From: Amborella trichopoda
Taxonomy: Eukaryota; Streptophyta; Magnoliopsida; Amborellales; Amborellaceae
Assembly (NCBI RefSeq): GCF_000471905.2
Contig: NW_006496103.1
Location: 479,552-543,551, forward strand
DNA: 64,000 nt
Direction of reading: 5' to 3'
The notes under the pieces were generated by a model. The model was not told where the DNA came from. It saw only the letters and a list, made by a program, of their open reading frames with translations, and searched no databases. Both the position numbers and the translations under genes were made by a program. Shown one piece after another: positions 21,689-34,149 of this stretch; positions within the stretch are counted from its first letter, which is position 1; each line of letters begins with the position of its first letter.

Positions 21689-24600
21689 TGTTTGAACACA
21701 TTTTTCAGCACCTTGGTCCGTGATGCGGAATAAAGAGGAAGCAGGTCAATAAAGCCTCAACATCCAGTGGAAATTTTGATAGTCTCATAATAGCCTCAAA
21801 ACGGGTCAAGATCTTCATAAGAACTTAAAAAGGCCTCCTAGCTCATATCTAAGGCAGTGAACATAAAGAAACAATTTTGGTAAAATCCACCTCTAGCACC
21901 TTGAAATGGACCCCATAACTAGAGCTATAGTTTTTGTGCATCAAATAGCTGTGGGACCACTTCCATTGGATCCGGTGTGATCGAAAACCCCTATGAGTCA
22001 AGTTTCAGCTTAATAGGTCACACACTATTCCCGTGTGGTCACGCTATACTAAAACACCATTAAAGGTGGCTATTTTTATAGTCACGGGCAGTAACTTTCG
22101 AGGCCTATATTCTAGTCGTTCAAAGTTGGATCGTGCTCAAATTTGGTGAGCATGTTCGCCTCATTGAGATGAACGTTTTCATAGGTGGTACACGCCATGA
22201 CGATGCCCAAGCTGGGAGAAAAACTAGAGAGAAGTTGCAGATTCGTCAAGAAATTGTAAAAAATTCAACAGCAGCATGCCTCACTCTGGTGATCAAATCA
22301 CCAAGCTCGCAAACCCAATCGAACTAAAACCAATTGCATTATGTGCGTGTGGTCTGAGGCTATCCTATGTTCGAACACCACCAATGATGAATGGTTGGAT
22401 TCCACACATGGAGGCTTTGAACCTACTGTAAATTACGACCGCTAGGTTTCAAGATTTCAAGACGATGAAATCTTCATCCAGACACAAAATTGAGCTTCGT
22501 TTGTTGCAACGTGATCGAGACGGAATGCTCAGTGCGACTCAGTGAAGAAATAGAAGAGAAACATCAAGGAACGAGCGCACTATCAATCCGAAGATTTCAA
22601 GATTCATCCAAAATTAAAGTCTCATGATCATGGCTTAAAAACATGATTCATGGCTTGAAGTTGGTAGCAAATCGATCGTCATGCTTAGTTCTACAAGAAA
22701 ACAATCATCTTTCGATCAAACAGGCATTAGAGTAACCCTGGATCGGTCATGGAATATCACGCAAGTGCTTGGGCAGCAGCACGGACTGTTCTGAAATTTC
22801 ACACATTATTAGGCAAGGGAAAAACAGTCCTTTTGCACCCATTTTTTGGAATTTCTTTTAGCTCAATTAAATTTTATCTTCAATTTTAGGTAGTTTTTGG
22901 GCGTCCACCCATATTTGGACTTAATTTTATATAAACATGCAAAGCCAAATTGTAAAAATAGAAGAGACACAATTCTTCAACATTCAATAAAGACTTGAAT
23001 TCTTGCTTGAGTTCATTCGTGCATCTTGAAGAGAGAGAGGAGAGAGGAGAGAGAAGAAAGGTGGGCCGATACCTTTCGATAAGGTAACTTTCTCTCTCCT
23101 CCTCTTTTTTCTCTCCCCCTTATTTCTCTCTCCTCCCCTCTTTCTCTCTCTTCTTTTTTCATCTTTATCTTTCTATCTCTCCTCTTTTCATCTCTATCTC
23201 TCTCCTCTTTCCTCATCTCTATCTTTCTCTCTCCTCTTTCCTCATCTCTATTTTTCTCTCTCCTCTTTCCTCATCTCTATCTTTCTTTCCCTCTCCTCTT
23301 TTCATCTTTATCACTCTTTACCTCTCCTCTTTCCTCATTTCTATCTTTCACTTTCTCCTCTTTCCTCATCTCTATCCTTCTTTCCCTCTCCTCTTTTCAT
23401 CTTTATCTCTCTCTTTCTCTGCTTCTCTTTCTCCTTTCACGCATGGCTGACTTATCGCCTGGTGTGAGGCCTTCCTGCTCCTGAGGCATGAACAGTGAGC
23501 CAAGCTTTAGCCCGAGTGGTGCAAGCCTAGTGTCACCTGGGTTCTCTCTCTCTCTTCTCTTCTATCCCAGTTGGCTCAAGCCTAGCGCCGCTTGGATTCT
23601 CTTTCTTTTTCTCTTCTGTCTCAACCGGTGCAAGCTTAGCGCTGCTTGGGTTCTCTTTCTATCTTCTCTTCTGTCCCAGCCAGTGCAAGCCTACCGTAAC
23701 CTGGATTCTCCTTCTTTCTTCTCTTTTGTCTCAGCCGACACAAGCCTAGTGCCTCCTAGGTTCTCTTTCTTCTCTTCTATCCCAGCCGGCACAAGTCTAG
23801 CATTGACTGGGTCGTCGTTCTTTCTTTTCTCTTCTAACCTAGTCGGCGCAAGCCTAGCGCTGCCTGGGTTCCCTTTCTCTTTCTTCCCTTCTGTCCCAGT
23901 CAACATTAGCCTAGCACCGCTTGGGTTCTCTCTCTCCTCTTCTGTCACAACCGATGGAAGCCTAGCACCGTCAGCATTCTCTTTCTTTCTTCTTTTCTGT
24001 CGCAGTCAGTGCAAGCCTAGCACTGCCTAGTTTCTCCCTCTTCTTTCTTTATTTCACAGGTGGAAGCCATGGTCATCTGTGTCCTCCTCCTCCTCTCCGT
24101 CACTTCTTTCTCGTCTTCTTCTCTCATGGTTTTCTATTCTACTTTGTTTCTTCTTCTCTTTTATCTTTTTCTCTTCTCTTTCCTCGTCTCTCTCTCTTCT
24201 TTTCTTTCTCTCTCTGATCTCTCTTCTTTATTTTACTCTCTCGATTGCAAGAAGGGTTGAGATTGGCCTTCAATGGTAGTCATGTTGTTTAGCTGTAATG
24301 TTGTCATGCCGGTCATAGTTATCGTGCCCTCTTTACTGCCACGAAGAACAATTCATTGTGTTTAGCTAGTGAATATTGGCATAATCGTCTAGTAGTAACT
24401 CTGTTGAGCCAGTCTGAGCTATCGAGCCCATTTTACTACCATGAAAGGTCAATTACCTATTAATGAGGTCACTGTTTCGGTCTCACTAAATGATCAGATT
24501 CTTCTCACCCAAATATTCATCCTCTCGTTCTTCTCATCTTTTGAACGTGCACGCATGTGCTCTTTCACCTGAAGGAAAGGTGTGGTCCCTTGACCCACCT

Positions 24601-24904
24601 GTCTTGTAATATTTTCCACATGTGTGTGATTGCAGAAATAGGAGAATACAAGCCAAGGGAGGCGATTCTGAACCAGTTTTATGACTAGGGGGCTTTATTC
24701 GTGATCTAAAAGGGCGCCCATGAGAGCCAGCCTGAGTAAGTCCCGAACCCACCTTAAATTTCTCTCTCATAAGTTGGTCTACCTGCCCTTGTCTTTTAGC
24801 AAGGTTCCCGAGAGAGCAATCTCAAAGTCTCGAGATCCCCTGAACTCGAGACGCGTGCCATCTGATCATCCAGATTCGAAGGGAGAGATCGAGCCACCTA
24901 ACCA
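21689..24904 (+). repeat. LTR copy E (apparently full length, 3,216 bp)
   Basis: It begins TGTTTGAACACATTTTTCAG and ends ATCGAGCCACCTAACCA, giving the TG...CA form. It is the best template for this LTR family: TTGGATCC box (21968), GATCGTGCTCAAATTTGGTG (22130), AACAATCATCTTTCGATCAA (22700), CCACCCATATTTGGAC (22905), pyrimidine tract, minisatellite, then GGCTTTATTCGTGATCTAAA (24692). The 5-bp flanks (CAAGC left, TATAG right) differ, so it is not a simple solo LTR. The long open frame at 23488-24030 is minisatellite translation, not a gene. Confidence 0.75.
23500..24045. repeat. Minisatellite inside LTR E, ~55-bp unit, about 10 copies
   Basis: The unit is near GTGCAAGCCTAGCGCTGCCT, then GGGTTCTCTTTCTTTCTTCT, then CTTCTGTCCCAGCCG. 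Reverse complemented, it matches the 48-bp array of LTR copy B. The unit has grown by several pyrimidine bases. It gives a serine/phenylalanine-rich frame with no biological meaning. Confidence 0.9.
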
Positions 24905-25880
24905 TATAGTTTTGAGTCAAACAGTTGGACCATGCAGTTTAAGGTCGTGCAACTAGACCTCCACTATAGTTTAAGCTCATATAGTTTGGATCATTAATGA
25001 TGGGAATCCTCTAAGGATTATTTGGCTCAATATAACTCCACAAGGATAATGAGCAATGGTATGCATGTAACTCCACTAAGAATGAAAGGCCGGAGCACAG
25101 ATGTAGCCTCACTAGGGATAGTGGGGGAATACACCCGGTGGAGAGGTGCGTTCATTTATCAATTTAAAGTCATGCGAATGGACTATTTGTTGCACCATTT
25201 AACGTCTTGCTACAAGGACGTGTGTTACAATTTTTAAATTCTTTTAGCTTGGACAATGGCTATGCAATTTAAAGTCATGGGGCTAAGACTATGCAGTTTA
25301 AGGTCGTGCAACTAGACCTTCGCTTCAATTTAAGGTCATATAGTTTGGACCACGGCTATGCAGTTTAAAGTCATACGGTTAGGACCATGTAGTTTAAGGT
25401 CATGCAACTAGACCTCTACTACAGTTTAAGGTCATATAATTTGGACCATGCAGTTAGGGGCGTGCACCTAGACCATTGTGTGGGTCGCCATGTAGGTGAA
25501 GCTCCATGGGGAATAGGTCTGTGGATTGTAATCCGACTCCCTGGGGATAAAATGGTTAAGGCCATACACAAGCAGAGGGCTCAAATGAAGATAGTGGTCT
25601 AAGGGGTAGCACACGAAAGTGGAGTTCACTAGGGATTAGGGGTAAGTGTGAATTTCTGGGGTGAAAGGTAGGTTTATGAAAGGTGAAACAACTCCCTGGG
25701 GATAAGATAACTTGGTGGAAAACAAACTCATTGAGCATTGAAGAGGTAAGAATGACCCCTAACTCCACTGGGGATGATGGGCTGCAGTACGGGTATGACT
25801 CCTACTGGGGATGAGGGATAGCGGCCTGCTCTTGACTCCATTGGGGGTGACAAGTCATGGCCTAGGCGCAACTCCACTAG
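24905..25880. repeat. Inverted relative of the 18966-20400 repeat field
   Basis: Units such as GCAGTTTAAGGTCGTGCAAC, TAGACCTCCACTATAGTTTA and AGGTCATATAGTTTGGACCA are reverse complements of the ~60-bp units around 19400-20000. ACTCCACTGGGGATGA units (from about 25000) reverse the TCCCCAGTGGAGT units. It starts directly at the end of LTR copy E. Confidence 0.8.
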
Positions 25881-27379
25881 AATAGTGAGAGAAATCAATA
25901 GACGGTAGTACCATGGCACATGCGCGGTGCTAGGTTTTGAATGACGCATGCGGCATTGGCCTGTGGATGATGCGCACATCATTAGGCCTCTGGTGAAGTG
26001 CACAGAATTAAGCCTCTAATGAAGTGCACGGCGTTGGCACCTGAGGGACGCACGACGATAAGTTGGATGGGGTGCACAGCATTGAGTTTGGGAAGAGTGA
26101 CGCATGATGATAAGTTGGATGAAGCGCACAACATTAGGCATCATGGAGCACGGAAGACGCTAGGCTTAGTAACACGTATGACGTTATTGTCTGGAGGACG
26201 CCTTCGGCATTATGGTATAGAGATGTCGTCAGCAAGTCACTGAAAAAAACAGACAGAGGTAGGTCTATGAGGCCCAGGCGGCAATGGCTTGCATTTGGGA
26301 TTAGGGTTCGGCTCGCCCCGGCTTCGTCCTATCGCTGCTTGGAGTCAGGGACTTGAACGTCATTTCGAATTTTTGAGGGGGCACTTTATGTAACCCTTGT
26401 CTACAAAAGGGGGTAAAACCCCATTTTACTGTTTTACCTTTGGTGAAACAGTGAAGAGACTTTTAAAGAGAGAGAGCTTCCGTCGAGAGACTTTGAGCAA
26501 GAGCCTCCGGTCAAAACCTGCAGTGTACAGGCATTCAGGAGCTCTCCAGTGAACTTCAGCTAGTCGTGAACCTTTAGCTAGTCGTGAACCTTCAGCTAGT
26601 CGTGAAGTTTCAAAGAGCGTCAGATCTTCTTGAGAGGGTAACAGAGGCTTCACAAGGATTCTCTGATACTTTTTTTATGAAGAACAATAGACATTGGGGT
26701 TGCAGTGAGAAAAACAGTGGTGCCATTGAGTTGCGACACCATTTTCGATGTGCATAGGGACTCCTTGGTGGACTTCTGGCAGTCTTGCGGTCACCGGTAG
26801 GGAAGGAGAAGGCACAGTGGTTCCGCGGGAACAAACCAGGGGATTCGGGTGGTTTCTCGGTATTATTGGCCGCTGAGGGGTCGTGACATGAGGTGAAGCA
26901 CAGTGGGACAGCGAACGATCACCCTCCGTATGCATGGTGTTAGGCCACGTCGCAAGTGTCAGGCGGTGTGCCCATATTTTGAGGAATGTGGGGCTTCACA
27001 TGTGACGCATGCCAACAACTTGAGCGCAACCGACGCTAGAACATAAGCAGGGTTAGCCCACCTTTGCCCGCAGATGACATTGTGCCTTGAGTGAATAGGG
27101 GCGATAGCCTCTTGATCTTCGCTCGAAGCTACTGTTTTACTTCGGTAGACAGGCAATAGCCCCTTTGTTGTAAGACGGTGTTATGTCTTTGCCTTGACGT
27201 ACGACACTACTACTTCAGTGGGCAAATGGCGATAGTCTTGACAAGAGCAGTCAGAATTACGCCTTTAGTGACCAGTCGTTGATAGCTTTGTAGACAGCAT
27301 AGCCGGCGCTAGCCTTTATTCATGCATCGACGATAGCCTTGCCTTTTGCGCACAACAGCAGCACTGTCCCTTAGTGAAT
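25881..27379. other. No gene recognised; short degenerate repeats and a possible LTR boundary
   Basis: From 25900 to 26230, ~37-bp degenerate units carry GATGAAGTGCACGGCGTT-like words. Near 26380 GAGGGGGCAC resembles a polypurine tract. TCAGCTAGTCGTGAACCTT is repeated three times around 26555-26605. From 26900 to 27370 short units with GCGATAGCCTTG recur. The open frames are unrecognised. Confidence 0.4.
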
Positions 27380-30300
27380 TCAACATGGCAGCGAAACCTT
27401 GGCTTTTAGCTTCATGGCCCAATCTTTGGGCATCATTTCATATGTGAAGAACCTCCAAAGGGTAGGAGAACTCGGCACCAACACGTTCACCAAAAAAAGT
27501 TTGGTGAAGGGTGAGCCCATCTGGCTCACCAAGCCTCTGTGTGAACCCAGGTGGACTTTGAGCGTCACCTTTATTAGTGACCCCATCCTTTAAAAGAAGA
27601 TAGCAATGGGAATGTGAGGGTGGAGAAAGGGGTGGGCCTCCTCCATTGTTTGCATAGGAATATAGCCTTAGGTGAGGACTTGTTGACCCTAGCAAGAGGA
27701 TGGTGAAGACCCCAGGCCTGAAGTGGTCTTCTGCTGGCGTCTAGGTGCAAGGGGAGCACCAGTACCTAAAAGGGTACTCTGCCTGGATAGTAAGAGTGTT
27801 GAGCCAATACCGAGGCATTCTGAAGTGCGCTTCCCTGCTAGCCTCCATTTAGTGCTCGGTAGGATATTATGATTAATGTTCAAACATGGTCAAGGTGCTA
27901 TTGGAAACCTAGAGCCATGTCAGTAACACTTGGCTTCTTGGTTATGAGGAAGCAGGGATGTCTCCTCTAGATTTGCACTTCATCTGTGGGCTCCCACTCA
28001 TTGGTTCTATGTATGATGAGTTCGTGCTCCCGAACTCGGACAATTTTGGGGGTGCACGGGTGGGGAAAGAAGACCCACCAGTTGGACTGCAAGAGTTATT
28101 TGGGATCTACCAGCTGCTTTGCTCTGAGTCCAAGAATAGATGCGTCTCCTTCACCCTGTTGGTGGCATTCTTCTATGGAGACTGTATTGATGAGGTTGGT
28201 CCGAGTCTAAGAAGAAACGAGAAGGCATCCATGAAGGGAACCCCTCCAGTATTTGAACTTCACAGTGGGAACGACCATGTTTTCCTAGCGGTGTACCATG
28301 GGCAGAAAGCAATCTTCCATATTTTTGGTCATGCTTATAGCTTGTTCTACAATGACCACCTTCACATGAGTAGGCCTGCCTGTCCGGTCGAAAACCTCAC
28401 AGATCGCACTTTTTCCGACCACTTGAGCAAGATTCTAGATAGTTCTCCTACTACTCATAAGTGTTAAGTGTCAGAGGCAGGGTTCTACCCTACTGCACCA
28501 TCCACAGTGTCAAGCTTGAGGGGTATTTTCCTCATTGATTTTCCCAACAGCACGGGATAGACCAAGGGTGCCCCATTCTTGGTATTCTTTGAGAAGCGGT
28601 ACAGCAAGGTCAACCACAGGAAGAAAGACCAGCTAGGGACTTATCGTGAGACCTGGATCCCTAGACATATTCGCACGGCTTGGACAACGCACCGAGATCA
28701 ACAAGTATGCGCTACCACATTTTGGTAGAACAGTGCGAACATCTAAGGCCCATGAACCCTGGTGGCGGATCACTAGTAAGCGGTATTAGGAAGTCAGCCA
28801 CCCTTGGAAAGTGGAGAACTCCCACTGGAACCAAGAGACGCGGGAGTGGAAGATGGCGAGGACTCCTCCATTGGGGGAGGTATTCACCCTTGATTTCCCC
28901 TGGAACTGGCGCAACGTTGGGCGTCCCCGTCAAACTACCATGGACAAGTCTCTGCCATGGTTTCTTGATATAGAGAAGAAGATAGAGAGCATCTTTTACA
29001 ACCTCCCTGCTATTTTCTGGTGGAAGGAGGGCCGCAAGGTTCCGGGGTTTGAAGAGCGACCGGTCCAAGACTTGAACAAGCTGATAAGGAGTAGCCCTCA
29101 CAGCAAACTTGTCGCTGGCTCTTCTCGAGGGGGTGTTTCTGAGACTACTATGCCTTCTCATATGAAGGGGAAGAAGAGGACGCGAGTTGCCCTAAGCGTT
29201 CATCATGCACTAGCTCATCCGGCATCACGGGCTTCGAAGCGTAAGGGGCCCAAACGTTGAGTGGTTCAAGAGTCGAAAGATGGTTCTTCGCCCGCTGCTT
29301 CCTCGGAGTCCTATGTTTCTTCGGTGGTCTCTGATTCACCCACTGCTCTGGAGGATTCATCCTCTCTTTCATCTGAGCCTTCTTCAGGCTCCACAGGGGC
29401 CCCACCGTACCGATCAACATTGCTTCCGACCAGGAGAAGACATCTGCAGCTGAGGGAGAGGGTCCAGTCCCAATGGAGATCAATGGGGATGGCGATGCAA
29501 TCCTTGAGGGTGCTGCTCAAGGTGAAAAAGTTGTTGTGGTCCAAAAAGCTGCTCCACCTATTGAGACACAGTCATGAAAGGGGCAACCCCAAGCTCTTCT
29601 CAAGAGGGAGGACATGTGGTGACAAAGGAGACTGACACCCTGGGGGCCGAAGAAGAGCTACCCGAGTAGCAGGAAGTTGTTGCCTCTACCAATGTAGGCA
29701 TAGAAGGGGTCGAAGAGCCAGGACATCTTCAAGGGGCTGACCTCGAGGGCTCAGAGGTGGTACCCCTAGCTATCGAAGAGGCGGGCCGTACAAAGGCAAA
29801 GGTGGGGGTTCAGGAGGAGGCTACCGTGGTGCACCATGATGCTGAGGTGGTAGCTCTAGGAGGGGAGGTCGCCCTTACCCCGACTGAGGCTACGAAGCCT
29901 ACAGAGGCCGAAGCTATAGCACCTGAAGATGAGAGGGCCGAGCCCGCAAAGGTTCTAGGAGGAGATTTGAGCGAGAGGGTTGTTGCTGAGATACCAGATA
30001 AGCTTGAGGTTGCCCCTGAATGTGGGAACCTAAAGCTTTGGGTTTCGTTGTAGCTCCCGAGATGTCAATGACCTATTTGGCCACTATTCGTGTGAGTCCT
30101 GTGGCTGCAACTGGGGATTCTTCTGCTGCAGTCACGCTTATTGCGCCGCTTAGGCCCATCCTCAGTGGAATGCCTGGAATTATCCTGAAGATGCTTCGGG
30201 TAGGCGTTCAAAAGCTGAAGGAGCTACCCCTGACTAAGCTTGGTGATGCATTCAGGCAACTAAAGCAGCTTACCCCCAGGGGGCGCACCAGAGGCCATCC

Positions 30301-30748
30301 CCTCTTTTGATATCATTGTGAATGAGTTGGAGGGATGGAGGGTAAGGCTCTACATGAGGAAGAGACTGCAGCGCAGCTAGGGGGCTCCCAGTTAGAGTCC
30401 TTAGAAGCCTCACTGACACACAACCACGAACTGGTGGAGGCCCAGCTATAAGAGAGGGAGACTATTGTCTCCCATAAGTCCGCACTTGCTGAGGAGGCCA
30501 TAACATGCCACAACAGGGTATGGATCCTAAAGGCGAAAATAGCCAAGTGAGCGCAGGAACTTGAAAAATTGGAGAAGGAGATGGTAGCTTGGGCTGCTGA
30601 GGATAAGAAGCGGAGCCAGAAACTTCTTGACCTCGAGTACTCCTTCGACGAAAAGTTGTCTCTGGTGGAGTATGAGGCCGGGCTAGTGGCCGAACTAAGA
30701 GGAGACATCGAGGGAGCGAAGGCCTCGGCCAAAGAGTGCAGGGGTTAG
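27380..30748 (+). pseudogene. Degraded plant-mobile-domain-like reading region with coiled-coil tail, antisense to gag
   Basis: The best frame (27958-28467, 169 aa) contains LSPLDLHFICGLPLIGSMYD-like sequence followed by EFVLPN. I recognise this style from aminotransferase-like plant mobile domain (PMD) proteins, a family often carried by plant LTR elements and also domesticated in host silencing factors. After stops and frame changes there is a Ser/Pro-rich part (29260-29640), an acidic Ala/Glu-rich part (29757-30053), and a Glu/Lys-rich heptad-like tail around 30540-30745 (AQELEKLEKEMVAW; KLLDLEYSFDEKL). The whole order is that of one long PMD-plus-coiled-coil protein, now broken in several places. 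It runs opposite to the gag/protease remnants at 31460-35319. The family call is from memory and moderate; non-functionality is clear. Confidence 0.5.
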
Positions 30749-31459
30749 GTCAATGAGATCATTGACAGTTTTTTACAGTGTCGTCTTTCTCTTTTTCTCT
30801 TCATTTCTTATATTGTAAAGGACGCTTGTAATGGCCCCTTGACTTAAGAATGAAACAGCTCTTTTCTCTTTCTGTGTGATGCATGTCTTTTATTCTTCCT
30901 TCTCTTTCTGCTTCATTGTTTCTGCCCTTTCATAATTTACGAGAAAAAAGAATAGCCCACTCCTTGCTTTGTCTTATGACAGCTTGTTGGGCTTTAATGA
31001 CCTCTAATGAGGGAGCAGTTGCTTCCTCACCCCTTAGTGTTTGATTAGTCAAGGGCTCATAATTCATGATTCTCATGATTTGGTGAGCATGTTCACTATA
31101 AATACTCTAATCTGGGGGAGCCTTGGCTTTGCTTCGGGGTGCATTGCTCTTGAGCTCATCATAGGTCTTAGTCTCAAGGACGAACTCCTTTACGTACATT
31201 GAAGCGACATACATAACCTCCAACTGATTCTAGAGACTGCGAACCTTAGCTCTTAGTTCTGCCATGGGGTCTCGTTCCTGAGAGCCAGAGGGCTGACCTT
31301 GTCTACCTGTCATTCTCCGAGAGAATCTGAGAAGTGTAAGGCCTTCTTTTGACTATTGATGATCTCCTTGTTCAAGGAGGATGGGATTTGGAGTACCTTC
31401 CTTGGTAGTTGGCATGCCAATTCTGCTTCTAGGAGAGTAATGGGGATGTGCAGGACGCT
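30749..31459. other. Spacer between the antisense region and the protease remnant; no domain
   Basis: On the plus strand the start looks like a 3' untranslated tail (T-rich, with AATGAAA at about 30850). The minus strand downstream of the protease has no reverse transcriptase signature, although a complete Ty3 element should continue into RT here. Confidence 0.5.
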
Positions 31460-32420
31460 TTAATGGTCCAAAGTGTAGGTGACCCTCACTGCTGGAAGGT
31501 CTACCTCTAGGACTTTCTCAGCCTCAAGAGTTGCTTCTAGCTCGTTATTTTCTTCTTGTGAATTAGAAGTGGAGGTAGAGGGGGAAGCTTCATCTTCGGG
31601 GGATGACATCATGACCTCAGAGATGTGGCAGCATATACTTGCGTAAGGAATCAAGGGGAGGATCTTGCCTTGCCTTTCCTCCTCCTTGAACATATCTGTA
31701 ATCATTCGCCCAAGGTCTTCGACATCATCATGAGATGAGGGTCCTGTCTCTCTCACAAGCTTCTGATCATCATCCTTTGGCTTTTCTAGTGCTAGAAGAT
31801 CCGTGAAATAGTACTTGGAATCGACATAGTGAGTCTTGGCTACCGGAAACGGTCTTTTATCAGCATAGACCGTGTGTTGTCTCCCATCTTGATTGTACTT
31901 GAAGCATTGGTGGAGGGTCGAAGGAAACACCCCCTAATCATGAAGCCAAGGGAGGCTGAGCAGGACATTGTAAGATGTATTAGTGTCTGTTACGTGAAAC
32001 TGAGGGTAATCATTCAGATCACAAATCTTGAGGTGAAGACAAACTGTCCCAGTCGGCTCTTCTCCTGATTGGTTGAAACCTTGCACAGTGATGTGGGTAG
32101 GAGTGAGATCCCCATATCCTAATCCAAATAGGGTGAGGATCCTTCTTGGGATCAGGTTGGCTACTGACCCTCCATCCAGCATAATCTGGTTGATCGGACA
32201 AACATATAATTCACCAATCACGAAGAGGGGGCGATTGTGATATTTTCCTATCAACTGAAGGTCTTCTTCAGAAAAGGTGATCGTCAAGCACCCACCCAGA
32301 ATGGCTGAGTCCACCTCAATAAGCTCCACTTCAGTCTCTTACATCTCCAGGTTAGAAAGGGCTTGAATCAGGGTCATAGGAGAGGCTTTAGACAACATAA
32401 GGGTGTCATAGAAACTTATA
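31460..32420 (-). pseudogene. Ty3/gypsy aspartic protease region (pol start)
   Basis: The minus-strand frame 32329-31934 (131 aa) is a plant gypsy protease: LTITFSEEDL, then HNRPLFVIGEL, then the catalytic-site stretch INQIMLDGGSVANLIP, then the distal YNVLLSLPWLHD. The active site reads LDGGS where many plant elements have (I/V)D(G/N/T)GS. After a stop, 31930-31460 continues with the expected FPSTLHQCFKYNQDG and an acidic C-terminal part. Upstream (32420-32330) reads YDTLMLS, also expected. Stops separate the parts, so no polyprotein can be made. RT, RNase H and integrase should follow but do not. Confidence 0.8.
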
Positions 32421-34149
32421 AGAGCTGGAAGCTTTTTCAAATGCCCAACTACATCATATTTCACCTGATGCTCATCAGCCTTCTGCGCTCCTGATCCTGT
32501 CACAAGTTTGGTTGAGTTTTGGTTTGTTAAACTGGCTGACTTTGTTGTTTGGCCGGTGCGGTCTGGGCTGATGGGGAGGTAATCGGGATTTGTATTAGGG
32601 ATGTGGAGATTTGAGGTTGAGGCTTGAGGAAGAGTGAAGGATCAGGAAACTTGAGGACCTTGAGCTTCTGAGGTGTGGGCTGTAGCTTCTTCCTTGATCT
32701 TAAGCTCATTTTCCCCGTGCTGGACGATACTTCCGAGATATGCACCATATGGGAGGTAGGAATCCTTGGAACAGGAGCTTGAGGATGGCTCGGTCTTGGC
32801 TTGGACTATCAGGGCATCGACAACGGTTATGAATCCAGCTGCCTAGGACAGCATCTTTCTTAAGTGCTTTCGATGCGACCTGCTGATGTTGGTGCCTTCA
32901 AGCTCTTTATTTAGAGCTTCGAAGTCTAGGCACTGCCAAGCTGTACCTGTGAAAGGGATAGAAGAAGAAGCGGAGTTAGAGTGTTTTGGGCAGCTTCTTA
33001 CGTCGTCGCCAGAATTGGATGTGTACAGGGGGTATTTTAAGTCTTGCCCCAGCTCTGACCAATGGGAGATGCTTTTAACATCGTCACCCATATTGGACTA
33101 AGGGATAGGGTGAGTTGCGCCTGGGATGAAGTCCTGTAAGGTCGACAATGGAGGAAGGGGCTTGAGAAATTCTTCCTCGACTGGTGGCTGAGAATGTGGT
33201 TTCTTTGACGAGCTGACCTAGGTGCTCGTCTCCTTCTAGATCCCTTAGGAGGTGATTGGTTCATCCTATCGGGCTGATGAGTAGTTCTAGCTTCACATAC
33301 TACATCACGCTTCAGGGACTTGAGCCTACTTCGTCCATGGTAAACTTCCCAAGGCTGAGAAGTCAAAGTCTTTGAAGAGTTTAGGGTATGCTCGTAGGGG
33401 ACTTGTAGTGGGATTTCCTTTTGGACGAGAGTGATGGCTTCAAAGCATTCTAGGAAAATGGCACAAACAATGGGGCCTTTCTGTACTTTCTCCATGACTA
33501 TAGCTTCGAACCTAGAGCATTTCCTTTGCTCATGGCCCCATAACTGGTGATATGGGCACCAGAGATTTTCAGTACCCTGAGCAAGAAGCTTAGGTTGCCT
33601 GGTGGGCTCGGGAGTGACGAGACCCTGTTGGAGCATCACCTTGAAGAGGGCCTGTAGAGGGTCTAGCTCAGCACTTTACTGAGCTTGTGTCGAGAGGACT
33701 TCTTGCACTGGTGGAGCAAGAACTTGAGGGTGTCCTTCTAGGTTACCATGAACTTATTAATGTTGTTGCATCTTCTTTGCCAAGAGCTTGTGGAAGCCAA
33801 TGCATTAGCTCACGTCATGGCCTCATATCTGATGATACGGACACCAAAGGTTCTCAGTTCCTGGAGGAAGGGTTTCCTTTTCGGCTTCGACGTGATGAGA
33901 CCTTCTTCGAGCATTATGGAGAATAGTGCATAGAGGATAGTGGGTGCCTCATCATCCTCTTGGATTGTCACTATGTGGGAAGCCTCAGTTGCCCCGAATG
34001 CTTTATTTAGCTCTTCAAGATATTTCGGGCCCTTGTTAATAAGGGCTTCAATAATGTCTTTGAGCATGTAACACTCTTGAGTGAGGTGGCCTACTCTCCT
34101 TTGATATGCACAGTATCTCTCGTGTGTCTCCTGTACAGTCTGCTCTATA
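32421..34149 (-). pseudogene. Gag C-terminal region with duplicated zinc-knuckle-like modules
   Basis: Near 34140-34090 the minus strand reads YCAYQRRVGHLTQEC then LKDIIEALI. This is the usual Cys/His knuckle of plant gypsy gag, with Gln in place of one ligand His. A second module around 33560-33510 reads WCPYHQLWGHEQRKC. The stretch between (about 33945-33790) aligns by eye with that module's flanks (SIMLEEGLITSKPKRKPF against MLQQGLVTPEPTRQPK), so a module has been duplicated and one copy has lost its cysteines. A Pro/Arg-rich spacer follows (33400-32430). In the intact family the knuckle binds element RNA during packaging. Confidence 0.65.

Noticed and set aside
23488..24030. 180-residue open frame on the plus strand
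   Set aside because: It is a translation of the ~55-bp minisatellite inside an LTR; Ser/Phe/Leu-rich periodic sequence with no family and no context.
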